Assembly (NCBI GenBank): GCA_018823175.1
Contig: JAHJIY010000034.1
Span: 21,411-85,410 of the forward strand
Direction: 5' to 3'
Length of the DNA stretch: 64,000 nucleotides
Origin: Pseudomonadota bacterium
GTDB lineage: Bacteria > Desulfobacterota > Desulfobulbia > Desulfobulbales > JAHJIY01
Of the stretch, positions 56,001 through 62,969 are shown in pieces; the first letter of the stretch is position 1; every line of letters starts with the position of its first letter. The position numbers and the translations under genes are program-made. Below the pieces are notes generated by a model. It saw nothing but the letters and a program-made list of their open reading frames with translations. It was not told the DNA's origin and did not search any database.

Positions 56001-57061
56001 TCATGCCCGGCCTCACCCAGCGCATCCTTTGTCTCCGACTGAAAAAAACCGGCGATCTTCGCGGGTGAACTGTAACTGAAGAAAAACCCGGCATCAAGAT
56101 CACAGCCAAGCCTCTCGCCCAGCATGGCCCTGAATTCCATCAACTTCAGGGAATCAAGGCCCATCTCCATCAAGGGCCGCTCCGGATCAAAGGCACTTTC
56201 CGGCCCCATAACCCGCTGTAGACATTCTTTGATCAAGGGCAGGACCGCTTGTGGTCGTCCCTCACCCTTGCTCAGCCCGGCGCTTGCTTCTTGCTCTCCG
56301 GTTCGTCTTACCGGCTGCCGGTGGTGGATGTCGTACTCCACAACCACGCCGTTCCCCAGATTGTCCGTATCCTGGGGACGATAGCCGGGCATAAGTCCTG
56401 CGATCCGACCGCCATGCGCCTCATGAAAGCGGAGGATCGGCTCAATCAGATTGCCCCGTTCATCACGCAGTTCAAGATAATCTTCCAGAGAAATCATATT
56501 ATTGGCCCGATATTCCCGACAGAGACTGATCGCGATTATCTCTTTGACCCCTACCTTAGCGGAACAATATTGCAGCATGAATTCAAACAACTGATCGCCC
56601 AGACCAAGATTCTGCAGCTCCGGCAGGGCATTAATCGACAAAAGTTGCGCAACCGGCCCATCCTCACGATGAAGAGAAAAGACATTCTTGTCGGTAACCG
56701 CCTTAATCTCTTCCGCGCCGGCAATCCTCTGGGAATAAACCGCGCCGGCAATGCGCCCCCCCATTTCGACGACACAGTGGCCGGCAGGAAACGCTTCAAT
56801 CCGCTGCCGCAATTGTTCCACCGGAGTCCGCAGCGGCCCGGCCCAGCAGGCCGTATCAAGTTCAACCAGCCAGGGGAGATCGGCCGGCAATGGATGACGG
56901 ATCCGATAGGGCCGCTTAACAAAATATTTTTGGACAACCGTCGCAAAGGATATCTGTTCAAATATTTGGGGAGTAAAGGCAGGCAGAGGTAATAGGCCCG
57001 CATTTGCGCAGGCCATCAGGAAGTCACTTATGGGCGGGACATTATTTTCTTTAATCATCAT
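50036..57061 (-). CDS. PKS A, loading and first module: GNAT-ACP-KS-AT-cMT-KR-ACP
   Basis: About 2340 residues. The start is uncertain: ATG at 57061 is used, but an in-frame TTG at 57115 is possible and neither has a clear ribosome binding site. The N-terminus is an adaptor plus GCN5-related acetyltransferase (about 35-205; CWAGPLR, then SINALPELQNLGLGDQLFEF), followed by a carrier (GLDSLKLM, serine near 303). This is the loading arrangement of CurA (curacin), in which GNAT decarboxylates malonyl-CoA and hands on an acetyl group. Then ketosynthase (cysteine near 563), intact malonyl-type acyltransferase (GQGSQ, GHSVGE near 1014, HAFH), C-methyltransferase (LELGAGTGG near 1517), ketoreductase (ITGGMGGIG near 1933) and carrier (GLDSLTSM, serine near 2244). 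This is the only intact AT among the five minus-strand PKS genes. Expected product: an alpha-methyl, beta-hydroxy acyl thioester. Confidence 0.95.
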   Translation of the reverse strand: MMIKENNVPPISDFLMACANAGLLPLPAFTPQIFEQISFATVVQKYFVKRPYRIRHPLPADLPWLVELDTACWAGPLRTPVEQLRQRIEAFPAGHCVVEMGGRIAGAVYSQRIAGAEEIKAVTDKNVFSLHREDGPVAQLLSINALPELQNLGLGDQLFEFMLQYCSAKVGVKEIIAISLCREYRANNMISLEDYLELRDERGNLIEPILRFHEAHGGRIAGLMPGYRPQDTDNLGNGVVVEYDIHHRQPVRRTGEQEASAGLSKGEGRPQAVLPLIKECLQRVMGPESAFDPERPLMEMGLDSLKLMEFRAMLGERLGCDLDAGFFFSYSSPAKIAGFFQSETKDALGEAGHEIIGKPAIIKPKIADRQRVKVGDGPLVESSPELISDKAVAVVGMACRFPGAVENLDDFWRLLADGTDAISEVPASRWNMDCYNDADPEKSGMIASRYGGFISDVERFEASFFHISPREAAAMDPQQRLLLETSWAALENGGIDPLSLAGTSAGIFIGISSHDYEILQIKSRNPDDYDTYFATGNSPAMAAGRLAYFFGSQGPALSVDTACSSSLVAVHLACRSLREQESSLALVAGVNLLLSPELSMTFSKAGMLSRDGRCKTFDAAADGYVRSEGCGAVVLKLLSRALADGDPVLAVLRGSAINQDGASNGLTAPNGLSQEAVYKKALADAGVEPHEVSYVEAHGTGTALGDPVEVSSLAAVYGQGRSADNPLVLGSVKTNLGHLEAAAGIAGLIKVVLALGHHTIPGHLHFKAANPLLRLEAIPAMIPVEKIAWPNERAGGRLRAGVSSFGFSGTNAHLVLEEAPVIGVTGDNEPERPLHLLTISAPTEDGLARLLARYRSFFDSASEESLADLAWAANTGRAHFNHRVSVVAGSVADIKEKLGASAGSVKQTGLFKGVGAAPPKIAFLFTGQGSQFAGMGRELYDTQPTFRQALDRCAQVLDSILDLPLLEIIYPQKPGGKAVIDQTAYTQPALFSIEYALCELWKSWGVSPTGVMGHSVGEYAAACAAGVFSLEEGLALIAARGRLMQALPGDGAMAAIYAAEAVVLAAIRPFSGAISVAAVNGPQLTVISGLADPVAKVMAEFEGRGLRVQRLNVSHAFHSPLMEPILESFGKIAGKINYSAPQLDLIGNLTGELIGEEVPSASYWVGHVREAVRFAAGMEALYQQGYRLFIEIGPHPVLLGMGRKCLPAEDCIWLPSLFRGGGDWQQMLRSLGELYVRGAKIDWQGFDRDYRRRKKSLPTYPFNGEKYWLKPGKAVRENPEMPGSGPENYCCPQGEDDRLKELLYRVEWRRQSGLPHGAPVSFPAPGQLKKDLQPIAEKKNPGWPDLLLGMENLSVSYVYAALAEMGWDFTKEGHFQTVEMAERLAIVAECQPLLQRLLGMLAEQGILRRGKDRTEWEAVKLPETKTPIDQWQELCAGYPQAETELTMLGRCGAGLAGVLRGEVDPLDLLFPEANLTTAARLYENSLTFGGMNELIRDALLAILAGQRGEHKVRILELGAGTGGTTARILPALTRQAVEYVFTDVSPLFLTKGKERFGAYPFLRYQLLDIETDPLDQGFQAGEFDLILAANVLHATEDLRRTLQHVRSLLAPGGMIVLLEGTAPRCWLDLIFGLLDGWWKFRDHDLRPAHPLLAAAAWEKLLAESGFAEPVVISPGQKGSLFEQAVIICRAAAQVPDLTADQRAEAGPLAAAAKVDHWLIFADTSGTGIRLAEMFRQRGDEVTLVFAGEGFSRRSADEFIVNGQDKNDFSRLFREVVVGKSAVGGIIDLRGLDVVAPAGDGQIAPIPLPLCLGFLYLVQALVESAASPPSLWLVTENAVAADGSEELALGLPQASLWGLGQVVAAEHPEFNCIRVDLTEQPEMVNQLFAEICVGTKDNQIALRRDGRYAGRLLPFAQGALSDSVPLVLSPDGTYLITGGMGGIGLQIAGELVRAGAKHLVLLGRRGQSAQTAQQAKVLSDFEQAGVELLIVAADVARLDEISGLWTELAKSPWPLKGIVHAAGVFEDRLLAEHTAEYFARVFAAKITGGWNLHQLTKDLPLDFFVLLSSATTVVCSSGLGNYVAANCFLDALAHYRQSLGLPGLSIGWGPWAQTGMADSVGGKRLSQWAAQGLGPLDPATALAVFRRFLGTPVPQVLAMTMDWAKFFRQFTESSRPAFFELISEPRDAMQTDRVNLLAQLMAARGEPRRELLLAHLRAMVAQVLGLESVKTVDIQQGFFNLGLDSLTSMEMRNRLQQEFSCSLATTVVFKYPTVALLADYLLAEVFKPVVGDEVTGTIAPNKAGMVGDLENKAEQISAHDLVAMSEEEAEALLLAKLENLNF

Positions 57062-57133
57062 ATCAATCTTAATCGCATTGAGAAATCTTACCTCGGGGCC
57101 AAGAGCAGAAAACAACTAAGACTGATTATCTTA

Positions 57134-57781
57134 TTATGAAAACCGGATTTCAACCCCTTTATGCAACATTATTTCAAGATCATTCCGATCCGTTGCCAGA
57201 TGACAGCAATAGTCAGGGGCCAGATCAAGTTTCCGCAGAAACCACTCCTTGCCCTCAAGCGCCACTGCGCCGTTTTTTACGGCAAGATTATCCAGTGGAA
57301 TTGACAGCCCCCGGCCATCGGCCTTGATCACACTTTCCCGCATGGTCCAGTGGTCAAAAAAACTGCGGAGAGGATCTTCTTGCCGGTTGATTTCCTGCCA
57401 GTTTTCCGGAGAAATATATTTCTGAAACTCGACAATATCCAAGGCCCTGACCCGTTCCACATCCACCCCGATTTTGCCGAACGAGGTCACGGCGCACACC
57501 ACAAATTCCCCGGAATGGGAAATATTGAAATCAACCCTTTCTTCAAGATAGGGCCGACCATAGCGATCAAGCCGCAAATGCTCCAGACAGTCCGGATCGG
57601 CGCCATTCAGGGTCAAGGCTTCCCTTAACAACAGCTTACCATACAGCGAGGCCTGTCGATCTTCCCAGCGCTGAAAACGCGATATTGCATCCCGGATCGA
57701 TCCCGGCAGGGTCGTCATCCATTTATGCATCACATCGTCGGACAGACGGGTTTTAAAACAGGCAATATATATCTCAATCAT
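57134..57781 (-). CDS. Sfp-type 4'-phosphopantetheinyl transferase
   Basis: 215 residues, the usual size of Sfp/AcpT enzymes. Motifs in order: FNISHSG (near 90), IGVDVERV (near 109) and WTMRESVIKADG (near 150), where the common Lys-Glu is Arg-Glu. It should transfer phosphopantetheine from CoA to the carrier-domain serines of the PKS and NRPS proteins. Its ATG overlaps the TGA of the binding-protein gene (ATGA), so the two are translationally coupled, and it lies just ahead of PKS A in the same operon. Confidence 0.92.
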   Translation of the reverse strand: MIEIYIACFKTRLSDDVMHKWMTTLPGSIRDAISRFQRWEDRQASLYGKLLLREALTLNGADPDCLEHLRLDRYGRPYLEERVDFNISHSGEFVVCAVTSFGKIGVDVERVRALDIVEFQKYISPENWQEINRQEDPLRSFFDHWTMRESVIKADGRGLSIPLDNLAVKNGAVALEGKEWFLRKLDLAPDYCCHLATDRNDLEIMLHKGVEIRFS

Positions 57782-58977
57782 TGCAGCGGAGGTGGACTCT
57801 GCGGTTCTTTCACAAGCCTCGAATCTTTAATCTCAGCATCCAGATACTGGAATTTCCCATCCGTAACCTTTTTAAAAAACATCTCTTTCCCGACAATATC
57901 ACCATGTTCAGAGAAGGAATAACTGCCGGTGACCCCATGCCGGGAAACCATAAACCGCATATAGGAGCTGACCACAATCGGCACCGTGGATTTGGCCAGG
58001 GTAAAGGAGTCGGCCAACAATTTCACCACATCATAACCCTGGGCGGCCCAGGTATCAGGCATAATTCCAAAACGGGTCGTAAAATCGCTGACAAACTTAC
58101 GGGTAATCTCATCTTTGGATTGGGTATTAAACACCGTTGAGACAATGGTCCCTTCCGACGCCTCCCCCGCAATCTTCCATAAGGTCGGAGAATCCAGCCC
58201 GTCCCCGGCCAAAATCGGCGCCTCTATGCCCATTTCACGAATCTGGCTGATTACTTCCGCGGCCAGCGGCAGAATGGCCCCCAGAAAAACAGCATCCACC
58301 TCGGCTGACTTGATCTCGGAAGCGAGAAGCTTGAAATTTGTCTGCCAAAGAAAATATGATTTGACCATCTTTATTTCCATCCCAACCTTATGCGCATGTT
58401 CCAGAAAGGATTCAGCCAGCAACCGGCCATAAACCGTTTCATCATCAATCACCGCAACTTTTTTAAGGCCGGCCTGGACGGCAAAATCAGCCAGGATCGC
58501 TCCGGTTTGCCGGTCAGAGGGGATATTACGAAAGACCATATTAAACCCGTGGCTGGTCAACAGAGGACTGGTCGCGCCGGCCGAAACAAACAACATGCCG
58601 CTTTTTTCATAGACCACTGAGGCCGGGATCGCTCCACTCGACAGGTCATGCCCGACCACCGCCACAATATCGGGGTTTTTGACCAATCTGCGGGCCACCT
58701 TCAGGGCCATCTCGGAGGAAGGCGCATTGTGCATCTCGACCCGTAATTTCCGGCCCAGAACCCCGCCACCCTGATTGATTTCGTCGGTGGCCAATTTCAC
58801 CCCCTCATCAAAAAGGGTTTCGCTCTGCTCAAAATCCCAGACGGCGGCAATGAGAATATCGCCTTGACCGCTCTTGGCCCGCTCGGCTCGCTCCTGAGCC
58901 CTGCGCTCAGCAGGCGAACAGGCCATGGTCACTGTAATTATCAGCAAGATGAAAACTAGGGTTATCTTCCGCATCAT
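57778..58977 (-). CDS. LivK-type periplasmic binding lipoprotein
   Basis: 399 residues using the ATG at 58977, which overlaps the TGA of the SPFH gene (ATGA); the open frame continues upstream but there lies over the SPFH gene. The N-terminus is a lipoprotein signal (Met-Ala-Cys near residue 19). The body is a type-I periplasmic binding fold of the branched-chain amino acid / amide family (VAVVGHDLSSGAIPA, FRNIPSDRQTGA, AAQGYDVVKLLADS). No permease or ATPase of a Liv system is nearby, so it is an orphan receptor. Position between SPFH protein and phosphopantetheinyl transferase ties it to the cluster; sensing or binding a precursor or product in the periplasm is a guess. Confidence 0.85.
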   Translation of the reverse strand: MMRKITLVFILLIITVTMACSPAERRAQERAERAKSGQGDILIAAVWDFEQSETLFDEGVKLATDEINQGGGVLGRKLRVEMHNAPSSEMALKVARRLVKNPDIVAVVGHDLSSGAIPASVVYEKSGMLFVSAGATSPLLTSHGFNMVFRNIPSDRQTGAILADFAVQAGLKKVAVIDDETVYGRLLAESFLEHAHKVGMEIKMVKSYFLWQTNFKLLASEIKSAEVDAVFLGAILPLAAEVISQIREMGIEAPILAGDGLDSPTLWKIAGEASEGTIVSTVFNTQSKDEITRKFVSDFTTRFGIMPDTWAAQGYDVVKLLADSFTLAKSTVPIVVSSYMRFMVSRHGVTGSYSFSEHGDIVGKEMFFKKVTDGKFQYLDAEIKDSRLVKEPQSPPPLQ

Positions 58978-59825
58978 TTGTTCGTATCCAGAATTACCGG
59001 CAGACCATCCTTGCCGGAACCGATAATAATTACCTTCGAGTTCGGAGACTTGGACAAGGCAAGAGTCGCCTCCACCCCCTTCCACTGCAGCAGTTTATCG
59101 TTCAACGACAAATCGACGATACTGTTATAGGTCTTGATGCCGCCGGCCTCAATCCGCTTGCGTTCCGCTTCCTTTTCTTCCCGGATCAACCTGAACTCAT
59201 AGGCCGCCGCCAGCTGCTGTTCCTCTAACTTGCTCTCAATCGCTTCCCGGATCTTTTCCGGTAACTCGATGTTGGTAATCATGACGTTGTCGACCACCAC
59301 AAACCGTTGCGATACCTGGGCCAGGGACTCATTAACAACTTCCTGCACCACCCCCCGTTTGGAGGTATAAATCTCCTCCGCCTCATACTGACCAAGGATC
59401 GCCCTGATCTTGGCCTCAACCTCGGGCAGGATAATCCGGTTCAAATAATCCGGGCCAACCTCCTGATGCAACACCCCCAAAACCTGCCGTTCCGGCCGAT
59501 ACCTGATCGACAGGGACAAGGCAATCTTTAATCCCTTGCTGGACAGAACCTCCATCCGGTGCGCCACCGTCTGTAACCGTACCTTGTAGACGGTCATGAT
59601 GTCGAAGGGGGAAATAATATGGAAGCCCTCCGGATATACCCGGTCGACCACGGTACCGCCCCCGAACCTCCGATATAGCACACCGGCCTCGCCGGCATTG
59701 ATCGTAATGAAAATACCCTGCCAGAAATAGACGACAACAAACAGAAGGAGGAGAGTAGAGGTTACATAGCCGGTGAAATGCTGCCGAAAATGCTTTTGTA
59801 TGCTAAATGTCCTTTTTTTCGACAA
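58974..59825 (-). CDS. SPFH/prohibitin-family membrane protein, copy 1
   Basis: About 283 residues. One N-terminal membrane helix (STLLLLFVVVYFWQGIFITI) is followed by an SPFH/band-7 domain (AGEAGVLYRRFGGGTVVDRVYPEG; LSIRYRPERQVLG) and a charged alpha-helical C-terminal region (EEKEAERKRIEAGGIKTY), as in prohibitins that build ring-like membrane scaffolds. No ATG is available. TTG at 59825 has AGGGAAGG 9 bases upstream; TTG at 59846 would give the same 290-residue length as the paralogue but has no ribosome binding site. Most residues agree with copy 2 at 60149-61021, so this is a recent tandem duplication. The next gene overlaps by 4 bases. Confidence 0.88.
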   Translation of the reverse strand: MSKKRTFSIQKHFRQHFTGYVTSTLLLLFVVVYFWQGIFITINAGEAGVLYRRFGGGTVVDRVYPEGFHIISPFDIMTVYKVRLQTVAHRMEVLSSKGLKIALSLSIRYRPERQVLGVLHQEVGPDYLNRIILPEVEAKIRAILGQYEAEEIYTSKRGVVQEVVNESLAQVSQRFVVVDNVMITNIELPEKIREAIESKLEEQQLAAAYEFRLIREEKEAERKRIEAGGIKTYNSIVDLSLNDKLLQWKGVEATLALSKSPNSKVIIIGSGKDGLPVILDTNK

Positions 59826-59894
59826 GATGAACGTCCTTCCCTTCAAATTATATATTAAAAGAAAAAAACCAAAACTTGGGACGGATAATCACGG

Positions 59895-60059
59895 TCAATC
59901 TTCCTGTTTCCTCTTGTCCGAGGCCAGCAAAAGGAAAAGACCAATAACAGGGGAAAACAACAGAGACCCGAAGAAGTATCCCCAAAATCCGAACTTCCGG
60001 TCAATACCAAAAAGAGCGATGAAAAGACTGGCCGCGACATAAATAAATACGTACTCCAT
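59895..60059 (-). CDS. 54-residue two-helix membrane protein
   Basis: A short gene lying between the two SPFH genes: ATG at 60059, TGA at 59897-59895. The product has a first membrane helix (about 3-18), a short loop with Gly-Ile-Asp-Arg-Lys-Phe-Gly-Phe-Trp, a second helix (about 28-47) and a basic/acidic tail. The pattern helix, Arg-Lys-Phe/Ile-Gly-Phe, then Ser-Leu-Leu-Phe/Leu-Ser-Pro-hydrophobic-Gly-hydrophobic is one I associate with a widespread uncharacterised small-membrane-protein type. A strong GGAGG lies 9 bases before the start. The position suggests a partner or regulator of the SPFH assembly. Confidence 0.72.
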   Translation of the reverse strand: MEYVFIYVAASLFIALFGIDRKFGFWGYFFGSLLFSPVIGLFLLLASDKRKQED

Positions 60060-60065
60060 GTTGGT

Positions 60066-60073
60066 CTTCCTCC
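60066..60073 (-). promoter_or_regulatory. Ribosome binding site of the 54-residue membrane protein
   Basis: GGAGGAAG on the minus strand, with GGAGG 9 bases before the ATG at 60059. This near-perfect site is the main reason for calling the short frame a gene. Confidence 0.7.
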
Positions 60074-60148
60074 AAACTCCCCTTAATTATCCCTCAGGCG
60101 ACAACCCTGTGATGAGAATCTTGCGAAGAACTCATCAGGCACCTGCGG

Positions 60149-61021
60149 TCAATTGTTTGTATTTAAAATTACCGGCAACCCATCCTTGCCGGAACCGATA
60201 ATAACCACCTTCGAGTTAGGTGACTTGGACAACTCAAGGGTCGCCTCCACCCCCTTCCACTGCAATAATCTCTCGTTTAACGATAAATTCACAATATTGT
60301 TATAGGTCTTGATGCCGCCGGCCTCTATCCGCTTGCGCTCCGCTTCCTTCTCTTCCCGGATCAACCTGAACTCATAGGCCGCCGCCAGCTGCTGCTCCAC
60401 CAACTTGCTCTCAATCGCCGCCCGGATCTTAGCCGGCAACTCGATATTGGTAATCATGACGTTGTCGATCAACACAAACCGTTGCGAAACCTGGGCCAGG
60501 GACTCATTAACAACTTCCTGCACCACTCCCCGCTTGGAGGTGTAGATCTCCTCCGCCTCATACTGACCGAGAATCGCCCTGAGCTTGGCCTCAACCTCGG
60601 GCAGAATAATCCGGTGCAAATAATCCGGACCAACCTCCTGATGCAATACCCCTAAAACCTGCCGCTCCGGCCGATACCGGATCGACAGGGACAAGGTAAC
60701 CATTAATCCCTTGCTGGACAGCACCTCCATCTGGTGCGCCACGGTCTGCAGCCTCACGTTATAGACGGTCATGATGTTCACCGGGGCGACCACATGCAGA
60801 CCCTCGTTATACACCCTATCCACAACGGTACCGCCGCCGAACCGCCGGTACAGAACCCCGGCCTCCCCGGCATGAATCGTAATGAAAATACTCTGCCAGA
60901 AATAAACAATCACAAAAAGCAGGAGAAGGGTACTCACCACAAAGAACGGAAAATTCTCTCGCGCGTGCCTCCGGAGTCTTCTTGGGATGGAAAGAAAGAT
61001 GTCACCTAGCTTCATATTCAT
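60149..61021 (-). CDS. SPFH/prohibitin-family membrane protein, copy 2
   Basis: 290 residues; ATG 2 bases after the ABC transporter stop. Same plan as copy 1: basic N-terminus, one membrane helix (STLLLLFVIVYFWQSIFITI), SPFH domain (LYRRFGGGTVVDRVYNEG), charged coiled C-terminal part and an ending of IIGSGKDGLPVILNTNN. The two copies differ mainly in the first 28 residues, which precede the helix and would lie in the cytoplasm, while the SPFH core is almost unchanged. Paired SPFH proteins (such as HflK/HflC or prohibitin 1/2) commonly form hetero-oligomeric rings, which is a reasonable expectation here. After its stop an imperfect hairpin (TGATGAG/CTCATCA) lies before the small membrane gene. 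Confidence 0.9.
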   Translation of the reverse strand: MNMKLGDIFLSIPRRLRRHARENFPFFVVSTLLLLFVIVYFWQSIFITIHAGEAGVLYRRFGGGTVVDRVYNEGLHVVAPVNIMTVYNVRLQTVAHQMEVLSSKGLMVTLSLSIRYRPERQVLGVLHQEVGPDYLHRIILPEVEAKLRAILGQYEAEEIYTSKRGVVQEVVNESLAQVSQRFVLIDNVMITNIELPAKIRAAIESKLVEQQLAAAYEFRLIREEKEAERKRIEAGGIKTYNNIVNLSLNERLLQWKGVEATLELSKSPNSKVVIIGSGKDGLPVILNTNN

Positions 61022-61023
61022 AA

Positions 61024-62658
61024 TTAAGGATTCTTCATTTCATCAACAATTTTGCCGTATTCCATTTTCAGGACCCGATCGGCAACGTGAAAATACCGGT
61101 CGTCATGCGATACGGCGATGATGGTTTTGCCCCGGCTCTGCAGATCTTTAAGAATATGCTCGTAAAAATGTTTCCGAAAATGGGGATCCTGGTCGGCCGC
61201 GACTTCATCGAATATATAGAGCGGCCTATCCTCCATCAGCGCCACGATCAGGGCCAACCTTTTCCGTTGGCCGGTTGACAGATTTATGGCACTCCATTTT
61301 CCTTCCCGACAGGTAATCTTATCGCTTAATTCCATCATCTCCAGAAGCTTGTTGAGTTTTGCTTCATCGATCTGCGCCAGGCCGTACATCCGGTCAAAGA
61401 GATGAAAATCGGTAAAAATCAGGGAATAAAATTTCCGATAATATTCATAATTGTGGGGGGTGACCGTTACATCATCGACATAAAGCGCTCCGCTGCGGGG
61501 CGGATAGAGACCGGCCAGCAATTTGATCATGGTGGTCTTGCCGCTGCCGTTACCGCCGACAATAAAAACGATCTCCCCCTTTTTGACCGTCAGGTTAAGT
61601 GGCCCCACCGAAAAGGTCTGAAAACTGTCGGCTGCCTTATAGGAAAACTCGACCTGCCGCATGGAAAGTTTTGAAAAATCATCCATCTGCTGCAGAACAC
61701 CTTCGGTCAGTGTCTCTTTAGTATCATCGGCCTGAACCAGCACACTCTCAAGTTCATTGAGCTTTTCAACGGCCATATTGCCTTTTAAAATAACGGGCAC
61801 CGCGTCAATAACAAAACCGAGCGGCCCCATCACAAAAAGAAGAATGGCAACAATGCTGATGATCAGACGGGGCGAGGCCTGGGCAAATTGAGGCAGCAGA
61901 AAAACTACGGCTGCCAGCAGGGTAAAAAGAAAAAAATTGGCAAAAATCGCATTGGAGATGAAGCTCATCTCGGTTTTCAAACGCATGTCGCGGGCAGCGC
62001 CGGAGGTCACTTCCAGCCCGTTGCGGAAAAGATCGTCACTTTTCACCTTGTTCATTTTCAACTCTTTGAATCCTTCCAGCACATGATTTAAGGAGTTGAG
62101 AAACTCATTTTCTTTCTGCATGGAGAGATGCAGTTCCCGCTTGATATGCTTTTCGTTATAGGCATAGACCAGCGCGCCAATTACAATCGTACCCAAGGTG
62201 AGCCAAAAAGCGGTGATCGACAGGTAGGCAATGTAAATGAAGGAAAAAACTACCATGATGGCATGGGTCAGGAAACTGCTGATCCTCCTGGAGGCCTCAA
62301 AGATGATTTCCGTATTCTCAGTGACGGTGGTGTAGATCCTGGTTTTGCCGATTTCCTCAAAGGATGCGAGATTAGCCTTACGCGTCAGATCGGCCAAGCG
62401 GATATGGGTTTCAGAAATGGCGTTGCGGGCAATTATGGCCGCCCTGCTCAGGGAATATTTTTTCATGAGAACCTGGATGGAAATCCCCAGGATAAACATG
62501 AACATATAACGGACATTTAATTCCGCATAATTTTGGGCCGCGCTGTTGATGATCACCACAAGGATGCCATCAGCCAAACCGGCAAGACTGGAGGTTATCA
62601 GAATTTTCGTAACGGTGCGGTTATCAGATTCTTTTCTTAAAAAATTTATCAGTTCCAT
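61024..62658 (-). CDS. Cyclic-peptide-type ABC exporter (SyrD/PvdE family), fused membrane and ATPase domains
   Basis: 544 residues. Six predicted membrane helices in the first 300 residues are followed by an ATPase domain with Walker A GGNGSGKTT (near 375), the family-typical signature LSTGQRKRLAL (near 465) and Walker B YIFDEVAADQDP (near 487). The LSTGQRKR signature and DEVAADQD motif are those of exporters for syringomycin, pyoverdine precursor and related lipopeptides, which move products from cytoplasm to periplasm. It is the obvious exporter for the cluster product. It leads the SPFH-containing part of the operon; ribosome binding site before the ATG is weak. Confidence 0.92.
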   Translation of the reverse strand: MELINFLRKESDNRTVTKILITSSLAGLADGILVVIINSAAQNYAELNVRYMFMFILGISIQVLMKKYSLSRAAIIARNAISETHIRLADLTRKANLASFEEIGKTRIYTTVTENTEIIFEASRRISSFLTHAIMVVFSFIYIAYLSITAFWLTLGTIVIGALVYAYNEKHIKRELHLSMQKENEFLNSLNHVLEGFKELKMNKVKSDDLFRNGLEVTSGAARDMRLKTEMSFISNAIFANFFLFTLLAAVVFLLPQFAQASPRLIISIVAILLFVMGPLGFVIDAVPVILKGNMAVEKLNELESVLVQADDTKETLTEGVLQQMDDFSKLSMRQVEFSYKAADSFQTFSVGPLNLTVKKGEIVFIVGGNGSGKTTMIKLLAGLYPPRSGALYVDDVTVTPHNYEYYRKFYSLIFTDFHLFDRMYGLAQIDEAKLNKLLEMMELSDKITCREGKWSAINLSTGQRKRLALIVALMEDRPLYIFDEVAADQDPHFRKHFYEHILKDLQSRGKTIIAVSHDDRYFHVADRVLKMEYGKIVDEMKNP

Positions 62659-62969
62659 CAGTTATGAGATTCCAAAATTTTACCGAGGCTCGGGATAAAA
62701 AAAAGAACGCCCCTCCGGTCATCCAAACTGGAAGGAACCTCAACTTCATACTGGCAAGTAAGTGAAGGGGGGAAAGGGCACGAGAGGAGATATCCGCCAA
62801 AAAAAAAGGAAGCATTACCGAAGATCAAAACTTAATTGATCAAAAAGGCAAAACTCTTCGCATTCATGCCCTAAACCAATGGAGACATGTGGTCTGCCGG
62901 TTCGATACTCCCGGCAATCAGCCCCTTCCCCCAAGACAAGGCATCGAAACGCCTTGCCTGAAAACCGTG
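62659..62969. other. Intergenic region between DUF697 copy 2 and the ABC exporter
   Basis: 311 bases without a gene I can support. It contains two small hairpins, CAAGGC/GCCTTG (62937-62956) and TGCCGG/CCGGCA (62895-62916), neither followed by a T-run on the minus strand, and a palindrome TTGATCAA (62836-62843) within a repeated GATCAAAA (62823-62830 and 62838-62845). An internal promoter for the exporter operon could lie here, but no convincing -35/-10 pair stands out. Confidence 0.4.

Noticed and set aside
50036..57115. PKS A or another gene here as a discrete trans-acting AT
   Set aside because: The only intact ATs in the window are embedded in full modules (PKS A and the truncated PKS-NRPS); a stand-alone AT is not visible, so any trans role is unproven.
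61024..62658. ABC exporter as evidence for a siderophore product
   Set aside because: PvdE-type exporters also serve lipopeptides, and no siderophore receptor, chelating-residue modules or iron-regulation site is visible.
62895..62916. tRNA T-arm-like sequence (GGTTCGATACTCC)
   Set aside because: Only a single stem-loop; no acceptor, D or anticodon arms can be formed around it.
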